DNA from: Aneurinibacillus uraniidurans
Lineage (GTDB): Bacteria > Bacillota > Bacilli > Aneurinibacillales > Aneurinibacillaceae
Length of the DNA stretch: 64,000 bases
Direction: 5' to 3'
NCBI RefSeq assembly: GCF_028471905.1
Contig: NZ_CP116902.1
Coordinates: 718,501-782,500 of the forward strand
Shown: piece after piece, positions 8,160-16,386 of the stretch
How positions within the stretch are numbered: position 1 is the stretch's first letter
Layout: each line of letters begins with the position of its first letter
Notes under the pieces: model-generated
The model's input: only the letters and a program-made list of their open reading frames with translations
What the model was told of the DNA's origin: nothing
Databases searched by the model: none
Made by a program: the position numbers and the translations under genes

Positions 8160-8636
8160 ATGGGAAAAGCGACATACATTCAGCCAGATCTTGAAACATG
8201 GATGAAATCTTTTCATTTTGAAACCGATATCAAAATTCGTTACTGTGAAACGGACATGTCCGGCCACGTCAATAATGTGAGTTACCTTGTGTATTTCGAA
8301 CAGGGGCGGGTTGACTATTTTGATCGACTGCATATAGGGGATGAAGTACTGCACGATAAAGCAGACTTTATGGTTGTAACGGCAGATATTACATGCCATT
8401 ATCACGCTGAACTTTTCTTCCGGGAAACACCTACGTTACTTGTACGTGTTGCACGGCTTGGCAATAGTTCGATGGATATTGAATATTGTCTGATTGTAAA
8501 AGACAAAAATAAAGTAGCCGCTACTGGAAGTGGGACAATTGTATTGGTGGACAAACAAACGAAACGAAGCGCACCGATTCCGCCGCAGGTACGCGAGCGT
8601 ATTATACAGTTTGAAAAAATGGAGATGACGATATAG
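8160..8636 (+). CDS. Acyl-CoA thioesterase, hot-dog fold (YsmA-like)
   Basis: Predicted acyl-CoA thioesterase of the 4-hydroxybenzoyl-CoA thioesterase type. The active-site region CETDMSGHVNNVSYLVYFE (about residues 28-46), with an acidic residue before GHVNN, is the family signature; one hot-dog domain fills the 158 residues. It sits where ysmA sits in Bacillus subtilis, between sdhB and gerE, which supports orthology; its substrate is unknown. RBS AGGAGTGGAACG precedes the ATG. The next short gene starts 3 bases after the stop. Confidence 0.85.
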   Translation: MGKATYIQPDLETWMKSFHFETDIKIRYCETDMSGHVNNVSYLVYFEQGRVDYFDRLHIGDEVLHDKADFMVVTADITCHYHAELFFRETPTLLVRVARLGNSSMDIEYCLIVKDKNKVAATGSGTIVLVDKQTKRSAPIPPQVRERIIQFEKMEMTI

Positions 8637-8639
8637 CTT

Positions 8640-9047
8640 ATGTTTTTTCACGGCATTCCGTATAAGTACATACAGGTTCATTATCCAGTCATTTCACCCC
8701 GTCATAACACAGAGGAGATGACAGAAGCTCAGAAGGCTGATAGTCGTCATTTAATCGAGCGCTTCGGTCTCGAACCTGTACATCTTCTTGCATATAAGCG
8801 TGCTGTATACGGACTTCGTGACTGTCTGGCAGCCTGTTTTTCCTTTGGGGATGTCGTATTTGTCTTTCGTTCACTGCCGCATCCGATCTTGCAGCTTAGT
8901 GCGCATGAAGTAGGAGTGAAGGAACTTGATTTGCGGGAGGCACGCTGGATTTTTCTTAATGGAGCGGAACATTACGAGAAAATCCAAAAGCAGTTTCCCA
9001 AAATCAAGGTTTTCATCTGCACGGCGGAAAAGCACACCGGAATATAA
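8640..9047 (+). CDS. Hypothetical protein
   Basis: 135 residues I do not recognise. It starts 3 bases after the thioesterase stop with no good Shine-Dalgarno; GGAGATGACG inside the end of the thioesterase gene is about 12 bases upstream, so it could be translationally coupled. A later in-frame ATG at 8718, after GAGGAG, would give a shorter protein of about 109 residues. The middle carries Cys-Leu-Ala-Ala-Cys (CLAACF) and a hydrophobic strand-rich stretch (FGDVVFVFRSL); no signal peptide or membrane helix is evident. Codon use resembles the neighbours. It lies between ysmA-like and gerE, so a sporulation link is possible but unsupported. Confidence 0.5.
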   Translation: MFFHGIPYKYIQVHYPVISPRHNTEEMTEAQKADSRHLIERFGLEPVHLLAYKRAVYGLRDCLAACFSFGDVVFVFRSLPHPILQLSAHEVGVKELDLREARWIFLNGAEHYEKIQKQFPKIKVFICTAEKHTGI

Positions 9048-9080
9048 TGTGTCGCAGGCCCAAATTCAGCCATCCCTTGA

Positions 9081-9108
9081 ACCACCTGGCTTCCCAGGTC
9101 ATAAATAT
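9081..9108 (+). promoter_or_regulatory. Possible sigma-K promoter of gerE
   Basis: AC (9081-9082), 17 bases, CATAAATAT (9100-9108) resembles the sigma-K pattern (AC, 16-17 bases, CATAnnnTA) except at the last two positions. In Bacillus subtilis gerE is sigma-K dependent. A palindrome ACCTGG-N4-CCAGGT (9084-9099) fills the spacer. Confidence 0.35.
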
Positions 9109-9167
9109 ATGGTGACTGTATCCCTAGCCTTGCACTTGAGAGCCCAGGCCAAGGAGGGGTAGCACTT

Positions 9168-9389
9168 TTGAATAATGAACAGAAAGCCAAGCCGCTATTG
9201 ACCAATCGGGAACGGGAGGTATTTGAACTACTGGTGCTTGACAAAACAACAAAAGAGATCGCACAGCAGTTGTTTATCAGTGAAAAGACGGTTCGTAATC
9301 ATATCAGCAATGTCATGCAAAAGTTAAATGTAAAAGGCCGTTCCCAGGCAGTTGTCGAACTCGTCCGTTTAGGTGAATTGAAAATTTAA
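9168..9389 (+). CDS. gerE: Spore-coat regulator GerE
   Basis: Small DNA-binding protein that activates and represses late mother-cell (sigma-K) genes for the spore coat. The 73 residues are almost wholly a LuxR-type helix-turn-helix; LTNREREVFELLV, TTKEIAQQLFISEKTVRNH and KGRSQAVVEL match Bacillus GerE nearly residue for residue. There is no in-frame ATG. The start is TTG at 9168, with AAGGAGGGG (9151-9159) 8 bases upstream. Its presence shows the organism makes endospores. Confidence 0.95.
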   Translation: MNNEQKAKPLLTNREREVFELLVLDKTTKEIAQQLFISEKTVRNHISNVMQKLNVKGRSQAVVELVRLGELKI

Positions 9390-9408
9390 TGATTCTCAAT
9401 ACGGGCAG

Positions 9409-9435
9409 CCCACCTCCATGAGAGGCGGGTTTTTT
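9409..9435 (+). terminator. Terminator of gerE
   Basis: CCCACCTC (9409-9416) pairs, with one A-C mismatch, with GAGGCGGG (9422-9429); TTTTTTAT follows. Confidence 0.75.
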
Positions 9436-9450
9436 ATATCAAATACAGGA

Positions 9451-9479
9451 TTGACGTAGGCGGAGGGAAAGCGTATCGT
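9451..9479 (+). promoter_or_regulatory. Candidate promoter of murI
   Basis: TTGACG (9451-9456), 17 bases, TATCGT (9474-9479). The only reasonable sigma-A match between the gerE terminator and murI; the -10 is weak. Confidence 0.35.
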
Positions 9480-9577
9480 AAAATGGGCATGTGCCCGGAT
9501 GATGAACCTAGGTGTTTGTCCATCCATATACTGGGTGCATAACAAAGGACTCTACACATAAGGAAGCGACTGAACTG

Positions 9578-10390
9578 ATGAAAAGAGGCATAGGCATTAT
9601 TGATTCCGGAGTGGGGGGGCTAACCGTAGCGAAAGAAGTGCTGCGTCAGCTTCCGCGCGAGGATATTTTATATTTTGGCGATACGGCCCGCTGTCCGTAC
9701 GGCCCACGTCCGGCAGAAGAAGTACGAGAGTTTTCCCTCCAGATGATCCGGTTTTTGCTGCAACATAACATAAAGGCGCTGATGATCGGATGCAATACAG
9801 CTGCCGCAGTAGTACTACAAGAAGTAAGCGAGATGCTTGATATTCCAGTCATTGGAGTAATTGAGCCAGGCGCTCGTTCTGCCATTAAGGAAACCGAAAC
9901 AGGCCGGATTGCGGTAATCGGCACCGAAGGAACGATCCGAAGCGGTGCATATGCTGCTGCATTACGAAAGCTGAATCCACAAATTCAGGTTACAAGTCTT
10001 GCTTGTCCGACACTTGTTCCCCTCGTGGAGAGTGGCAGATTACATGATCGGGAAGGCATTGCGATTGTACAGGAGGCACTTGCCCCACTTTCCGGAGAGG
10101 ATTTTGATACGCTTATTCTTGGCTGTACACATTATCCGCTCATCGCGCCATTTATTCAGGAAGTGGTAGGAGATAGCGTTACGCTAATCAGTTCGGCAGA
10201 AGAAGCGGCGCGGGAGTTGAGTACGGTACTGTGGCACAGACGCATGTTAGCGAACGGGGGAGATGTTGTGAACGCTATGCACCAGTTTTTCACAAGCGGA
10301 GACTCCGAATTATTTATGTCCATTGCCGAAGAGTGGCTAAATATTAAAGTGCAAGCGAAGCAAGTCGATCCCGCAGCGGACGCACAATAA
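9578..10390 (+). CDS. murI: Glutamate racemase
   Basis: Converts L-glutamate to the D-glutamate of peptidoglycan, without a cofactor, in the cytosol. Both catalytic cysteines are in their motifs: GCNTAAAVV near residue 71 and LGCTHYPLI near 182. The N-terminal IDSGVGGLTV supplies the first acid. I start at ATG 9578 (MKRGIGIIDSG), which matches the Bacillus N-terminus; the open frame extends up to a GTG at 9512 that lacks a ribosome-binding site. About 270 residues, usual. The position between gerE and gerM is that of racE in Bacillus subtilis. Confidence 0.93.
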   Translation: MKRGIGIIDSGVGGLTVAKEVLRQLPREDILYFGDTARCPYGPRPAEEVREFSLQMIRFLLQHNIKALMIGCNTAAAVVLQEVSEMLDIPVIGVIEPGARSAIKETETGRIAVIGTEGTIRSGAYAAALRKLNPQIQVTSLACPTLVPLVESGRLHDREGIAIVQEALAPLSGEDFDTLILGCTHYPLIAPFIQEVVGDSVTLISSAEEAARELSTVLWHRRMLANGGDVVNAMHQFFTSGDSELFMSIAEEWLNIKVQAKQVDPAADAQ

Positions 10391-10467
10391 AATTTGGACA
10401 AAGCAGGCATACATCCCGGGAAGGCTCGTATACATAGTAATACAAAATGAGCCTGAGGAGGGAAACT

Positions 10468-11523
10468 ATGGCCCGCAAATTACCATATGTCGGTGCTTTT
10501 CTTAGTGCAGTATTCTTACTTAGCGGCTGCGGCCTATTCGGACCAAAAGATGTTTCAAGTCCGCAACAGATTGATCCACCGCAGCTTACGCCACCATCTG
10601 CCGCAACGAGTGAGAAAGTGACGGCGCCGCAGACTGGCTCTGAGCAGAAAGCAAATAAAGCTGTGCATGTACAAAAGTTGTACGTGCTTGATGCGGACGG
10701 CTATGTTGTGCCGTGGCCACTGCAGCTGTCGCAGTCGGAAGGCAAAGGAACTGCCAAGCAAGTTCTTGGGTATATGGTTCAAGGTGGAGAAGGTGAGAAA
10801 CTGCTGCCGCAAGGATTTAAGCCGGTGCTGCCGAGCGGAACGAAGGTGCTTGGCATTACGATTAAAGACGGGATAGCCACAGTAGACTTCTCACAGGAAT
10901 TCAAAAAATATAAGGCTGAAGATGAACAAAAGATTCTTGATGCGGTAACATGGGCGATGACCGAGTTCGATAGTGTAAAAGAGGTTAATATCCGGATTAA
11001 CGGGCATCCGCTTGAAGTGATGCCGGTCAAAGGTACGCCGGTGTCTCATCTTAGTAGGGAGACGGGAATCAACGTAGAAGTAGCAGAAGGAGTGAAGCCG
11101 GGAAATGCCATGGCGGTTACGGTATACTTCCAGGGCCAGGTAACAGATAAGTTTACCTATTTTGTTCCGGTGACACGTTATGTGCCGAAAGCAGATAATC
11201 GCGGATTGGCCGCGATGAAAGAGCTAATCCAGGGACCAAAGCAAAATTCTATGCTATTCTCGCCACTGCTTCAGGCGAATGTATTAAGTGTAAAACAGCA
11301 GAAAGATACGGTTCTGGTCGATTTCGACAAGAAATTGCTCTCATACAATCAGGGACAGGCAAGTCCAGATGCAATGGAAGCAATTGTGCTGTCACTGATC
11401 GAGAATTCAGGTGCCAAAAAAGTACAGGTAATGGTGGAAGGCAAGAAAAATGTTAAGGCAGGAACGATTGATTATTCTAAGCCAGTGAGCCGTACGATGG
11501 TTGAACAGGCACAAAAATATTAG
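10468..11523 (+). CDS. gerM: Spore germination/cortex lipoprotein GerM
   Basis: Membrane-anchored lipoprotein needed for normal cortex and germination in Bacillus. The N-terminus has a hydrophobic stretch ending in a lipobox, LLSGC (Cys near residue 20), then a Pro/Ser/Thr-rich linker and two GerMN domains (about residues 70-190 and 215-345), the second containing the family pattern LIQGPKQNS. The start at 10468 follows GAGGAGGG; an in-frame ATG at 10447 has no such site. In Bacillus subtilis, GerM is mother-cell made and helps join the engulfment complex SpoIIIAG to the forespore side. I could not identify a convincing sigma-E or sigma-K promoter. A terminator follows. Confidence 0.9.
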   Translation: MARKLPYVGAFLSAVFLLSGCGLFGPKDVSSPQQIDPPQLTPPSAATSEKVTAPQTGSEQKANKAVHVQKLYVLDADGYVVPWPLQLSQSEGKGTAKQVLGYMVQGGEGEKLLPQGFKPVLPSGTKVLGITIKDGIATVDFSQEFKKYKAEDEQKILDAVTWAMTEFDSVKEVNIRINGHPLEVMPVKGTPVSHLSRETGINVEVAEGVKPGNAMAVTVYFQGQVTDKFTYFVPVTRYVPKADNRGLAAMKELIQGPKQNSMLFSPLLQANVLSVKQQKDTVLVDFDKKLLSYNQGQASPDAMEAIVLSLIENSGAKKVQVMVEGKKNVKAGTIDYSKPVSRTMVEQAQKY

Positions 11524-11533
11524 AAATGATAAG

Positions 11534-11563
11534 GAGAGGGGGAGATACCACCTCTCTTTTATT
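11534..11563 (+). terminator. Terminator of gerM
   Basis: GAGAGG (11534-11539) pairs with CCTCTC (11551-11556), followed by TTTTATTT. Short stem, moderate strength. Confidence 0.65.
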
Positions 11564-11601
11564 TCGCTATTGGTGTCTGGTACATGTTCTATCAGGTGTT
11601 G

Positions 11602-11610
11602 TGCTATAAT
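11602..11610 (+). promoter_or_regulatory. Extended -10 promoter of the rph cluster
   Basis: TGCTATAAT is a perfect extended -10. No good -35 is seen 17 bases upstream, as is common with extended -10 promoters. It lies 32 bases before the rph start. Confidence 0.6.
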
Positions 11611-11642
11611 AATCCAGATGTTATGAATTGGGAGGTAATGGA

Positions 11643-12407
11643 ATGCGAATAGATGGACGTACATACGATCAACTTCGACCGGTTACAATGACAACCGATT
11701 ACATAAAGCATGCGGAAGGTTCTGTATTAATCGAGGTGGGTGACACGAAAGTCATCTGTACAGCTACAGTGGAAGAAAAGGTACCACCGTTCATGCGCAA
11801 TCAAGGACGCGGCTGGGTGACAGCAGAATATTCGATGCTGCCACGTGCAACAGAAAGCCGCAATGTGCGAGAATCAAGCCGAGGTAAAGTGAGCGGACGC
11901 ACGCAAGAAATCCAGCGTCTAATCGGTCGTGCCCTGCGCTCCGTTGTGAATCTCGAGGCGCTCGGGGAGCGAACAATCTGGCTTGATTGTGATGTTATTC
12001 AGGCAGATGGTGGCACACGTACGGCATCCATTACTGGGGCATATGTAGCGATGGTATTGGCGATGGGCGGACTTATCGAGAAGAAGCTGCTGACTAAACT
12101 ACCGGTAACGGATTACTTGGCGGCGACGAGTGTCGGTATTCTGGAAGAAATGGCCCATCTTGATTTATGCTACGCGGAAGATTCAAAAGCAAAAGTAGAC
12201 ATGAACATTGTGATGACGGGAGCAGGTAAGTTTGTAGAAGTACAGGGAACGGGCGAAGAAGCACCATTTAGTATGGACGAGTTACAGCAGCTGCTTGCTC
12301 TCGGGAAAAAAGGCGTACAAGAGTTGATTGCGGCTCAAAAAGAAGCGATTGGACAGTGGAGCACACAGATTGGAGCCCCAACGGAAGGAGGGGATCGTCA
12401 TGAGTAA
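11643..12407 (+). CDS. rph: Ribonuclease PH
   Basis: Phosphorolytic 3'-to-5' exoribonuclease that trims the 3' end of tRNA precursors. The N-terminal [13 protein letters not shown] and the phosphate-site segment [17 protein letters not shown] (about residues 120-136) are characteristic. I use ATG 11643, 7 bases after GGGAGGT; the frame opens further upstream at a TTG (11628) with no ribosome-binding site. About 254 residues, usual. Its last 8 bases overlap rdgB. Confidence 0.94.
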   Translation: MRIDGRTYDQLRPVTMTTDYIKHAEGSVLIEVGDTKVICTATVEEKVPPFMRNQGRGWVTAEYSMLPRATESRNVRESSRGKVSGRTQEIQRLIGRALRSVVNLEALGERTIWLDCDVIQADGGTRTASITGAYVAMVLAMGGLIEKKLLTKLPVTDYLAATSVGILEEMAHLDLCYAEDSKAKVDMNIVMTGAGKFVEVQGTGEEAPFSMDELQQLLALGKKGVQELIAAQKEAIGQWSTQIGAPTEGGDRHE

Positions 12408-13020
12408 GAAAGAAGCTTTTCCATGGGAAAGCGTTGTGCTCGCTACGAAAAATAAAGGGAAAATTAAAGAGTTTACCCGAATGTTTAGCGGTTGGAATGT
12501 GCGTGTACTTACGATGAATGATGATCTGGATTTCCCAGACGTAGTAGAAGACGGGGATACATTTGAAGCGAATGCCCGCAAAAAAGCAGAAGAAATTATG
12601 AGAGCAACTGGACTTCCAGCGCTTGCGGATGATTCTGGCCTGGAAGTGGATGCACTTGGTGGAAAACCTGGCGTGTACTCCGCTCGCTTCGCAGGAGAAC
12701 ATGCTTCGGATGAAGAGAACAATGCAAAGCTTGTGCAGTTGATGAAGGATGTGCCAGAAGCAGAACGTACGGCACGATTCGTGTCTGTACTAGCACTTGC
12801 ACTACCAGAGGGTGATACGATTCTAACTCGCGGCACGTGTGAAGGTCAGATTGTACTGGAAGCGTCCGGTACAAATGGATTCGGATATGACCCACACTTC
12901 TATTTATCGGAGAAAGGGCGGACGATGGCCGAACTCGAACCAGATGAGAAAAATGCCGTGAGTCACCGAGGCGTTGCTGTGCAGAAGCTTACAGCAGAGC
13001 TTATGGAGCGGTTCGCATGA
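12400..13020 (+). CDS. rdgB: XTP/dITP pyrophosphatase (Ham1 family)
   Basis: Removes non-canonical purine nucleotides (dITP, XTP) by hydrolysis to the monophosphate and pyrophosphate. Motifs: [12 protein letters not shown] at the N-terminus, the metal-binding [20 protein letters not shown] near residues 68-87, and the C-terminal [10 protein letters not shown]. The start at 12400 has AAGGAGGGG just upstream, inside the end of rph; the longer open frame to 12328 is not supported. About 206 residues. Its stop overlaps the next ATG (ATGA), so rph, rdgB and yfcE look translationally coupled, as in other Bacillales. Confidence 0.94.
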   Translation: MSKKEAFPWESVVLATKNKGKIKEFTRMFSGWNVRVLTMNDDLDFPDVVEDGDTFEANARKKAEEIMRATGLPALADDSGLEVDALGGKPGVYSARFAGEHASDEENNAKLVQLMKDVPEAERTARFVSVLALALPEGDTILTRGTCEGQIVLEASGTNGFGYDPHFYLSEKGRTMAELEPDEKNAVSHRGVAVQKLTAELMERFA

Positions 13021-13556
13021 AGCTCGTTGTCGTAAGTGATACACATGGCAGTACCGAGCATCTAGCGGCCATTCGGGAACGTCATAAAGAAGCCTACTTT
13101 TTTCACTGCGGCGATGCGTGCTATCCAATTGCCGAAGAGCCGGAGTTTGTATATGTAAAGGGAAACTGTGATCATGACCGAACGATGCCGGAAGAGCGTA
13201 TTATGGAACAAGATGGGCTTGTTATTTTGCAGACCCACGGAGATGCGTATGGAGTGAAGCAGACCGGGATGCGGCTGCGCTACAAAGCTCTTGAGGCGGG
13301 GGCGAATCTCGTATTGTTTGGACATACGCATGTACCAACTTGTGTGCAGGATGAGGGCGTACTGTTTTTGAATCCGGGAAGTATGAGACTGCCACGTTCA
13401 TATCCAATCGCGACGTATGCGGTACTGAAGGGGAAGAAGGACAGGGCGTGTATAACAGTGGAAGTCACCTTTCATGCGCTTGATGGCACACAGCAGGACG
13501 GCTTAGGTGGTACATATCAATTGCAGGTTGTTAGAGGAGAAGACGATCTGTCATGA
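13017..13556 (+). CDS. Metallophosphoesterase, YfcE/MJ0936 type
   Basis: Calcineurin-like phosphodiesterase binding two metal ions. The blocks appear in order: DTHG (residues 8-11), FHCGDA near 29-34, VKGNCD near 47-52, THGD near 74-77 and GHTH near 101-104. 179 residues, usual. Orthologues in this place are Bacillus ysnB; the physiological substrate is not settled. It overlaps rdgB by 4 bases upstream and the next gene by 4 bases downstream. Confidence 0.88.
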   Translation: MKLVVVSDTHGSTEHLAAIRERHKEAYFFHCGDACYPIAEEPEFVYVKGNCDHDRTMPEERIMEQDGLVILQTHGDAYGVKQTGMRLRYKALEAGANLVLFGHTHVPTCVQDEGVLFLNPGSMRLPRSYPIATYAVLKGKKDRACITVEVTFHALDGTQQDGLGGTYQLQVVRGEDDLS

Positions 13557-14242
13557 AGGAAACCGATAAAAAGCAGCCAGATAAAGTCGTTTTGTTTCCT
13601 GGTTCGGTGGACAGACCTTTCCAGATGGTTGAAACATCTGTGCTGCGCAGGCTTGATGAACAGGAAGGGTATGCGGAACGGCTGCGCATGAAGCTGCATA
13701 CAGGGACAGCTGCTGAACAGCTAGCTGCGGTTGAGCAACTTACATATGTGTACGAAGATGAAACTATTACGGCTCTTCGTTCGTATATAGAAGGAGAGCA
13801 GGGAGATCCAGTTGCTAAGACATTGGCTCTGCGTGCTCTTAAAGAGCAGGGGGAGACAGGAATTATTCCTGTACGGAAGTTTGGTCGCCTGTTCTCTGTA
13901 GACATCTGTGATGTTCCGCTTGATGATCAGGAACTTCCAGCTGGACAAGTCGCTGTCATGAATGAACTGGAAAAGGTGGCTGAGGTTCATGATGCGTCCG
14001 TGCTGCCGCTTGCGCTTCAGTTATGGACGACGTACTTTTTCATGGCATATCCGCTAGGAACAGATGTGAAAACGTGCGGTGTGAAAGTGTGGGCTGCTGC
14101 GCTTCATTATGCGGTGACAAAGCTGCTTGGGACGGAGCAAATGCTGGTAGAAATCGCTGGGTTATACGATGTTAAAAGTGAGGCAGTAAACGCCTGTTAT
14201 CAGGCGCTGCAAGAGGTACCTGGTCTTATATACGGCCAGTGA
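13553..14242 (+). CDS. Hypothetical protein
   Basis: 229 residues that I do not recognise, last in the rph-rdgB-yfcE cluster and overlapping yfcE by 4 bases. Residues 35-105 are alpha-helical and HEAT-like in character (repeated Leu/Ala patterns, AVEQLTYVYEDETITALRSY). The C-terminal 80 residues (WAAALHYAVTKLL, then IAGLYDVKSEAVNACYQAL) resemble a helical DNA-binding or SEC-C-associated region seen in some Bacillales proteins. No membrane helix or signal peptide. No terminator separates it from tig; promoter-like boxes lie downstream. Confidence 0.7.
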   Translation: MKETDKKQPDKVVLFPGSVDRPFQMVETSVLRRLDEQEGYAERLRMKLHTGTAAEQLAAVEQLTYVYEDETITALRSYIEGEQGDPVAKTLALRALKEQGETGIIPVRKFGRLFSVDICDVPLDDQELPAGQVAVMNELEKVAEVHDASVLPLALQLWTTYFFMAYPLGTDVKTCGVKVWAAALHYAVTKLLGTEQMLVEIAGLYDVKSEAVNACYQALQEVPGLIYGQ

Positions 14243-14274
14243 TTCGACGCTAGATGGAAAGTGTCACCGGTCAG

Positions 14275-14316
14275 TTGAAAAGCCGTTTGATTATGATATA
14301 ATAAAATGGTTATAAT
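14275..14316 (+). promoter_or_regulatory. Two overlapping candidate promoters of tig
   Basis: TTGAAA (14275-14280), 16 bases, TATAAT (14297-14302), and TTGATT (14287-14292), 18 bases, TATAAT (14311-14316). Either would give a leader of 75-95 nt. Confidence 0.6.
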
Positions 14317-14398
14317 GGCAGGTGTACATAGTGTACGGTTTTTTATGAACAGTAGCACGTGTATTTGTTGATAGGATCTTTAGGAGGGGAAAGCATAA

Positions 14399-15685
14399 AT
14401 GAAGGCAACTTGGGAAAAGTTAGAAAATAACCAGGGCGTTCTCACTGTTGAAGTAGAAGAGTCCCGCGTTGACAAAGCAATTGATCAAGCATTTAACAAA
14501 GTCGTGAAGAAAATCAATGTACCGGGCTTCCGTAAAGGTAAAGTACCGCGTAAGATTTTCGAAGCGCGTTTCGGAATCGAATCACTCTATCAGGATGCGC
14601 TTGATATCATCCTGCCAGAAGTATACTCCGAAGCTGTACAAGAGACAGGCATCGATCCGGTTGACCGTCCAGAAGTAGACGTAGAGCAAATGGGCAAAGG
14701 TCAAGTGCTCATTTTCAAAGCTACTGTTACTGTTAAGCCGGAAGTAAAACTTGGTGATTATAAAGGTCTTGCAGTAGAAGCAAAAGACTTCGCTGTAACT
14801 GACGAAGCAATTGCAGAAGAACTGACAGCTATGCAAAATCGCGGTGCTGAACTAGTGGTTCTCGAAGACGATGCAGCTGTAGCAAGCGGCGACTTCGCAA
14901 TCATTGACTTCACAGGTTTCGTAGACGGAGAAGAATTCGAAGGCGGATCAGCTGAGAACTATCAGCTTGAGATCGGTTCCGGCACATTCATCCCAGGCTT
15001 CGAAGATCAAGTGATCGGCTTGAAGAAGGGTGAAGAGAAAGACGTTAACGTTACATTCCCAGAAGACTACCATGCAAAAGACCTCGCGGGTGAGCCGGTT
15101 GTTTTCAAAGTGAAAGTAAACGAAATCAAACGCAAAAACCTTCCAGAACTTGATGATGAATTCGCGAAAGACGTAAGTGAATTCGACACGCTTGATGAAT
15201 TGAAAGCAGACATCAAGAATAAACTCGAAGAAAAAGCGAAAGTAGACGCTGAAAACTTCAAAAAAGAATCCCTGATTGAGCAAGCAACAGCTAATGCTAC
15301 AATCGATATTCCTGAAGTTATGGTTGAACAAGAAATCAACCACATGGTAAATGACTTTGCACAGCGTCTCCAATATCAAGGCATGAACCTTGAGCTGTAC
15401 TACCAGTTCACAGGTCTTGATGAAGAAAAACTACGCGACCAATTCCGTGAAGATGCACAGAAGCGTGTTCGCACATCTCTTGTGCTCGAAGCAATTAGCG
15501 AAGCGGAAAACGTAGAAGTAACAGAAGAAGATATTAATGCTGAATTGGATGTAATGGCTGAGCAATACAAGCGTTCTGCTGACGAACTTCGTAAGATTTT
15601 CGCAGGCCGCGATGGACTTGCAAGTCTGAATCAAGACATTCGTATGCGTAAGACGATCGATCTTCTTGTGGCAAACAGCAAATAA
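14399..15685 (+). CDS. tig: Trigger factor
   Basis: Ribosome-bound chaperone and peptidyl-prolyl isomerase that meets nascent chains at the tunnel exit. The N-terminal ribosome-binding loop [12 protein letters not shown] is near residues 42-53. The FKBP-type domain (about 150-245) contains DGEEFEGG and [10 protein letters not shown], and the long helical C-terminal arms follow. 428 residues, usual. RBS TAGGAGGGG precedes the ATG. Codon use is strongly biased, as for an abundant protein. A strong terminator separates it from clpP. Confidence 0.96.
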   Translation: MKATWEKLENNQGVLTVEVEESRVDKAIDQAFNKVVKKINVPGFRKGKVPRKIFEARFGIESLYQDALDIILPEVYSEAVQETGIDPVDRPEVDVEQMGKGQVLIFKATVTVKPEVKLGDYKGLAVEAKDFAVTDEAIAEELTAMQNRGAELVVLEDDAAVASGDFAIIDFTGFVDGEEFEGGSAENYQLEIGSGTFIPGFEDQVIGLKKGEEKDVNVTFPEDYHAKDLAGEPVVFKVKVNEIKRKNLPELDDEFAKDVSEFDTLDELKADIKNKLEEKAKVDAENFKKESLIEQATANATIDIPEVMVEQEINHMVNDFAQRLQYQGMNLELYYQFTGLDEEKLRDQFREDAQKRVRTSLVLEAISEAENVEVTEEDINAELDVMAEQYKRSADELRKIFAGRDGLASLNQDIRMRKTIDLLVANSK

Positions 15686-15710
15686 TCGTATACGTATCTT
15701 TCAGCTATAG

Positions 15711-15741
15711 AACAAGGCACGAATTATCGTGCCTTGTTTTT
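15711..15741 (+). terminator. Terminator of tig
   Basis: AACAAGGCACGA (15711-15722) pairs perfectly with TCGTGCCTTGTT (15727-15738) over a 4-base loop, then T residues. Confidence 0.9.
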
Positions 15742-15784
15742 CAAACCAATCATACATAATTTTGAAGGGGGGCCTGTATAAGTA

Positions 15785-16375
15785 ATGAGCGTTATACCTT
15801 ATGTTGTTGAAAGCACCAACCAGGGCGAGCGCGCCTATGATATTTATTCCCGTCTCCTAAAAGACCGGATTATTCTACTCGGGTCTGCCATCGATGATGA
15901 TGTGTCAAATGCAATTGTTGCTCAGCTTCTGTTTCTGGCAGCTGAGGATTCGGAAAAAGATATCAGCTTATACATAAACTCTCCCGGCGGATCAATTACG
16001 TCCGGCATGGCGATCTATGATACGATGCAATTGATCAAGCCGGATGTTTCAACAATTTGCATCGGCATGGCTGCTAGCATGGGATCATTCTTGCTCATGG
16101 CCGGAGCAAAGGGCAAGCGTTATGCGCTTCCGCATAGTGAAATCATGATTCACCAGCCGCTTGGCGGCATTCGCGGCCAGGCAACAGATATTAAGATTCA
16201 TGCGGATTGGATTTTGCGTACGAAGGGAAACCTGAACCAAATTTACGCAGAGCGCACCGGTCAGCCGCTTGAAAAAATCGAGCGCGATACAGATCGTGAT
16301 TATTTTATGAGTGCCCTTGAAGCGAAAGAATACGGGTTAATTGATGAAGTTATCACCCGTAATGAACAAAAGTAA
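15785..16375 (+). CDS. clpP: ATP-dependent Clp protease proteolytic subunit
   Basis: Serine peptidase that forms the tetradecameric barrel of ClpXP and ClpCP. The catalytic serine is in GMAASMGSF (near residue 98), the histidine in MIHQPLGG (near 123) and the aspartate in RDTDRDYFM (near 172). 196 residues, usual. The ATG at 15785 lies 13 bases after GAAGGGGGG, rather long spacing, but [10 protein letters not shown] fits the family N-terminus. I see no CtsR operator (the GGTCAAA repeats of Bacillus clpP) upstream. It directly precedes clpX with an 11-base gap, unlike Bacillus subtilis, where the two are apart. Confidence 0.96.
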   Translation: MSVIPYVVESTNQGERAYDIYSRLLKDRIILLGSAIDDDVSNAIVAQLLFLAAEDSEKDISLYINSPGGSITSGMAIYDTMQLIKPDVSTICIGMAASMGSFLLMAGAKGKRYALPHSEIMIHQPLGGIRGQATDIKIHADWILRTKGNLNQIYAERTGQPLEKIERDTDRDYFMSALEAKEYGLIDEVITRNEQK

Positions 16376-16386
16376 GGGGTGAATCC

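Noticed and set aside
10391-10467. Sigma-E or sigma-K promoter before gerM
   Set aside because: CATACAT and CATAGTAAT occur but without an acceptable partner at the right distance.
15690-15784. Search for a CtsR operator before clpP
   Set aside because: No tandem GGTCAAA heptads seen; the gap is mostly the tig terminator and the clpP ribosome-binding site.
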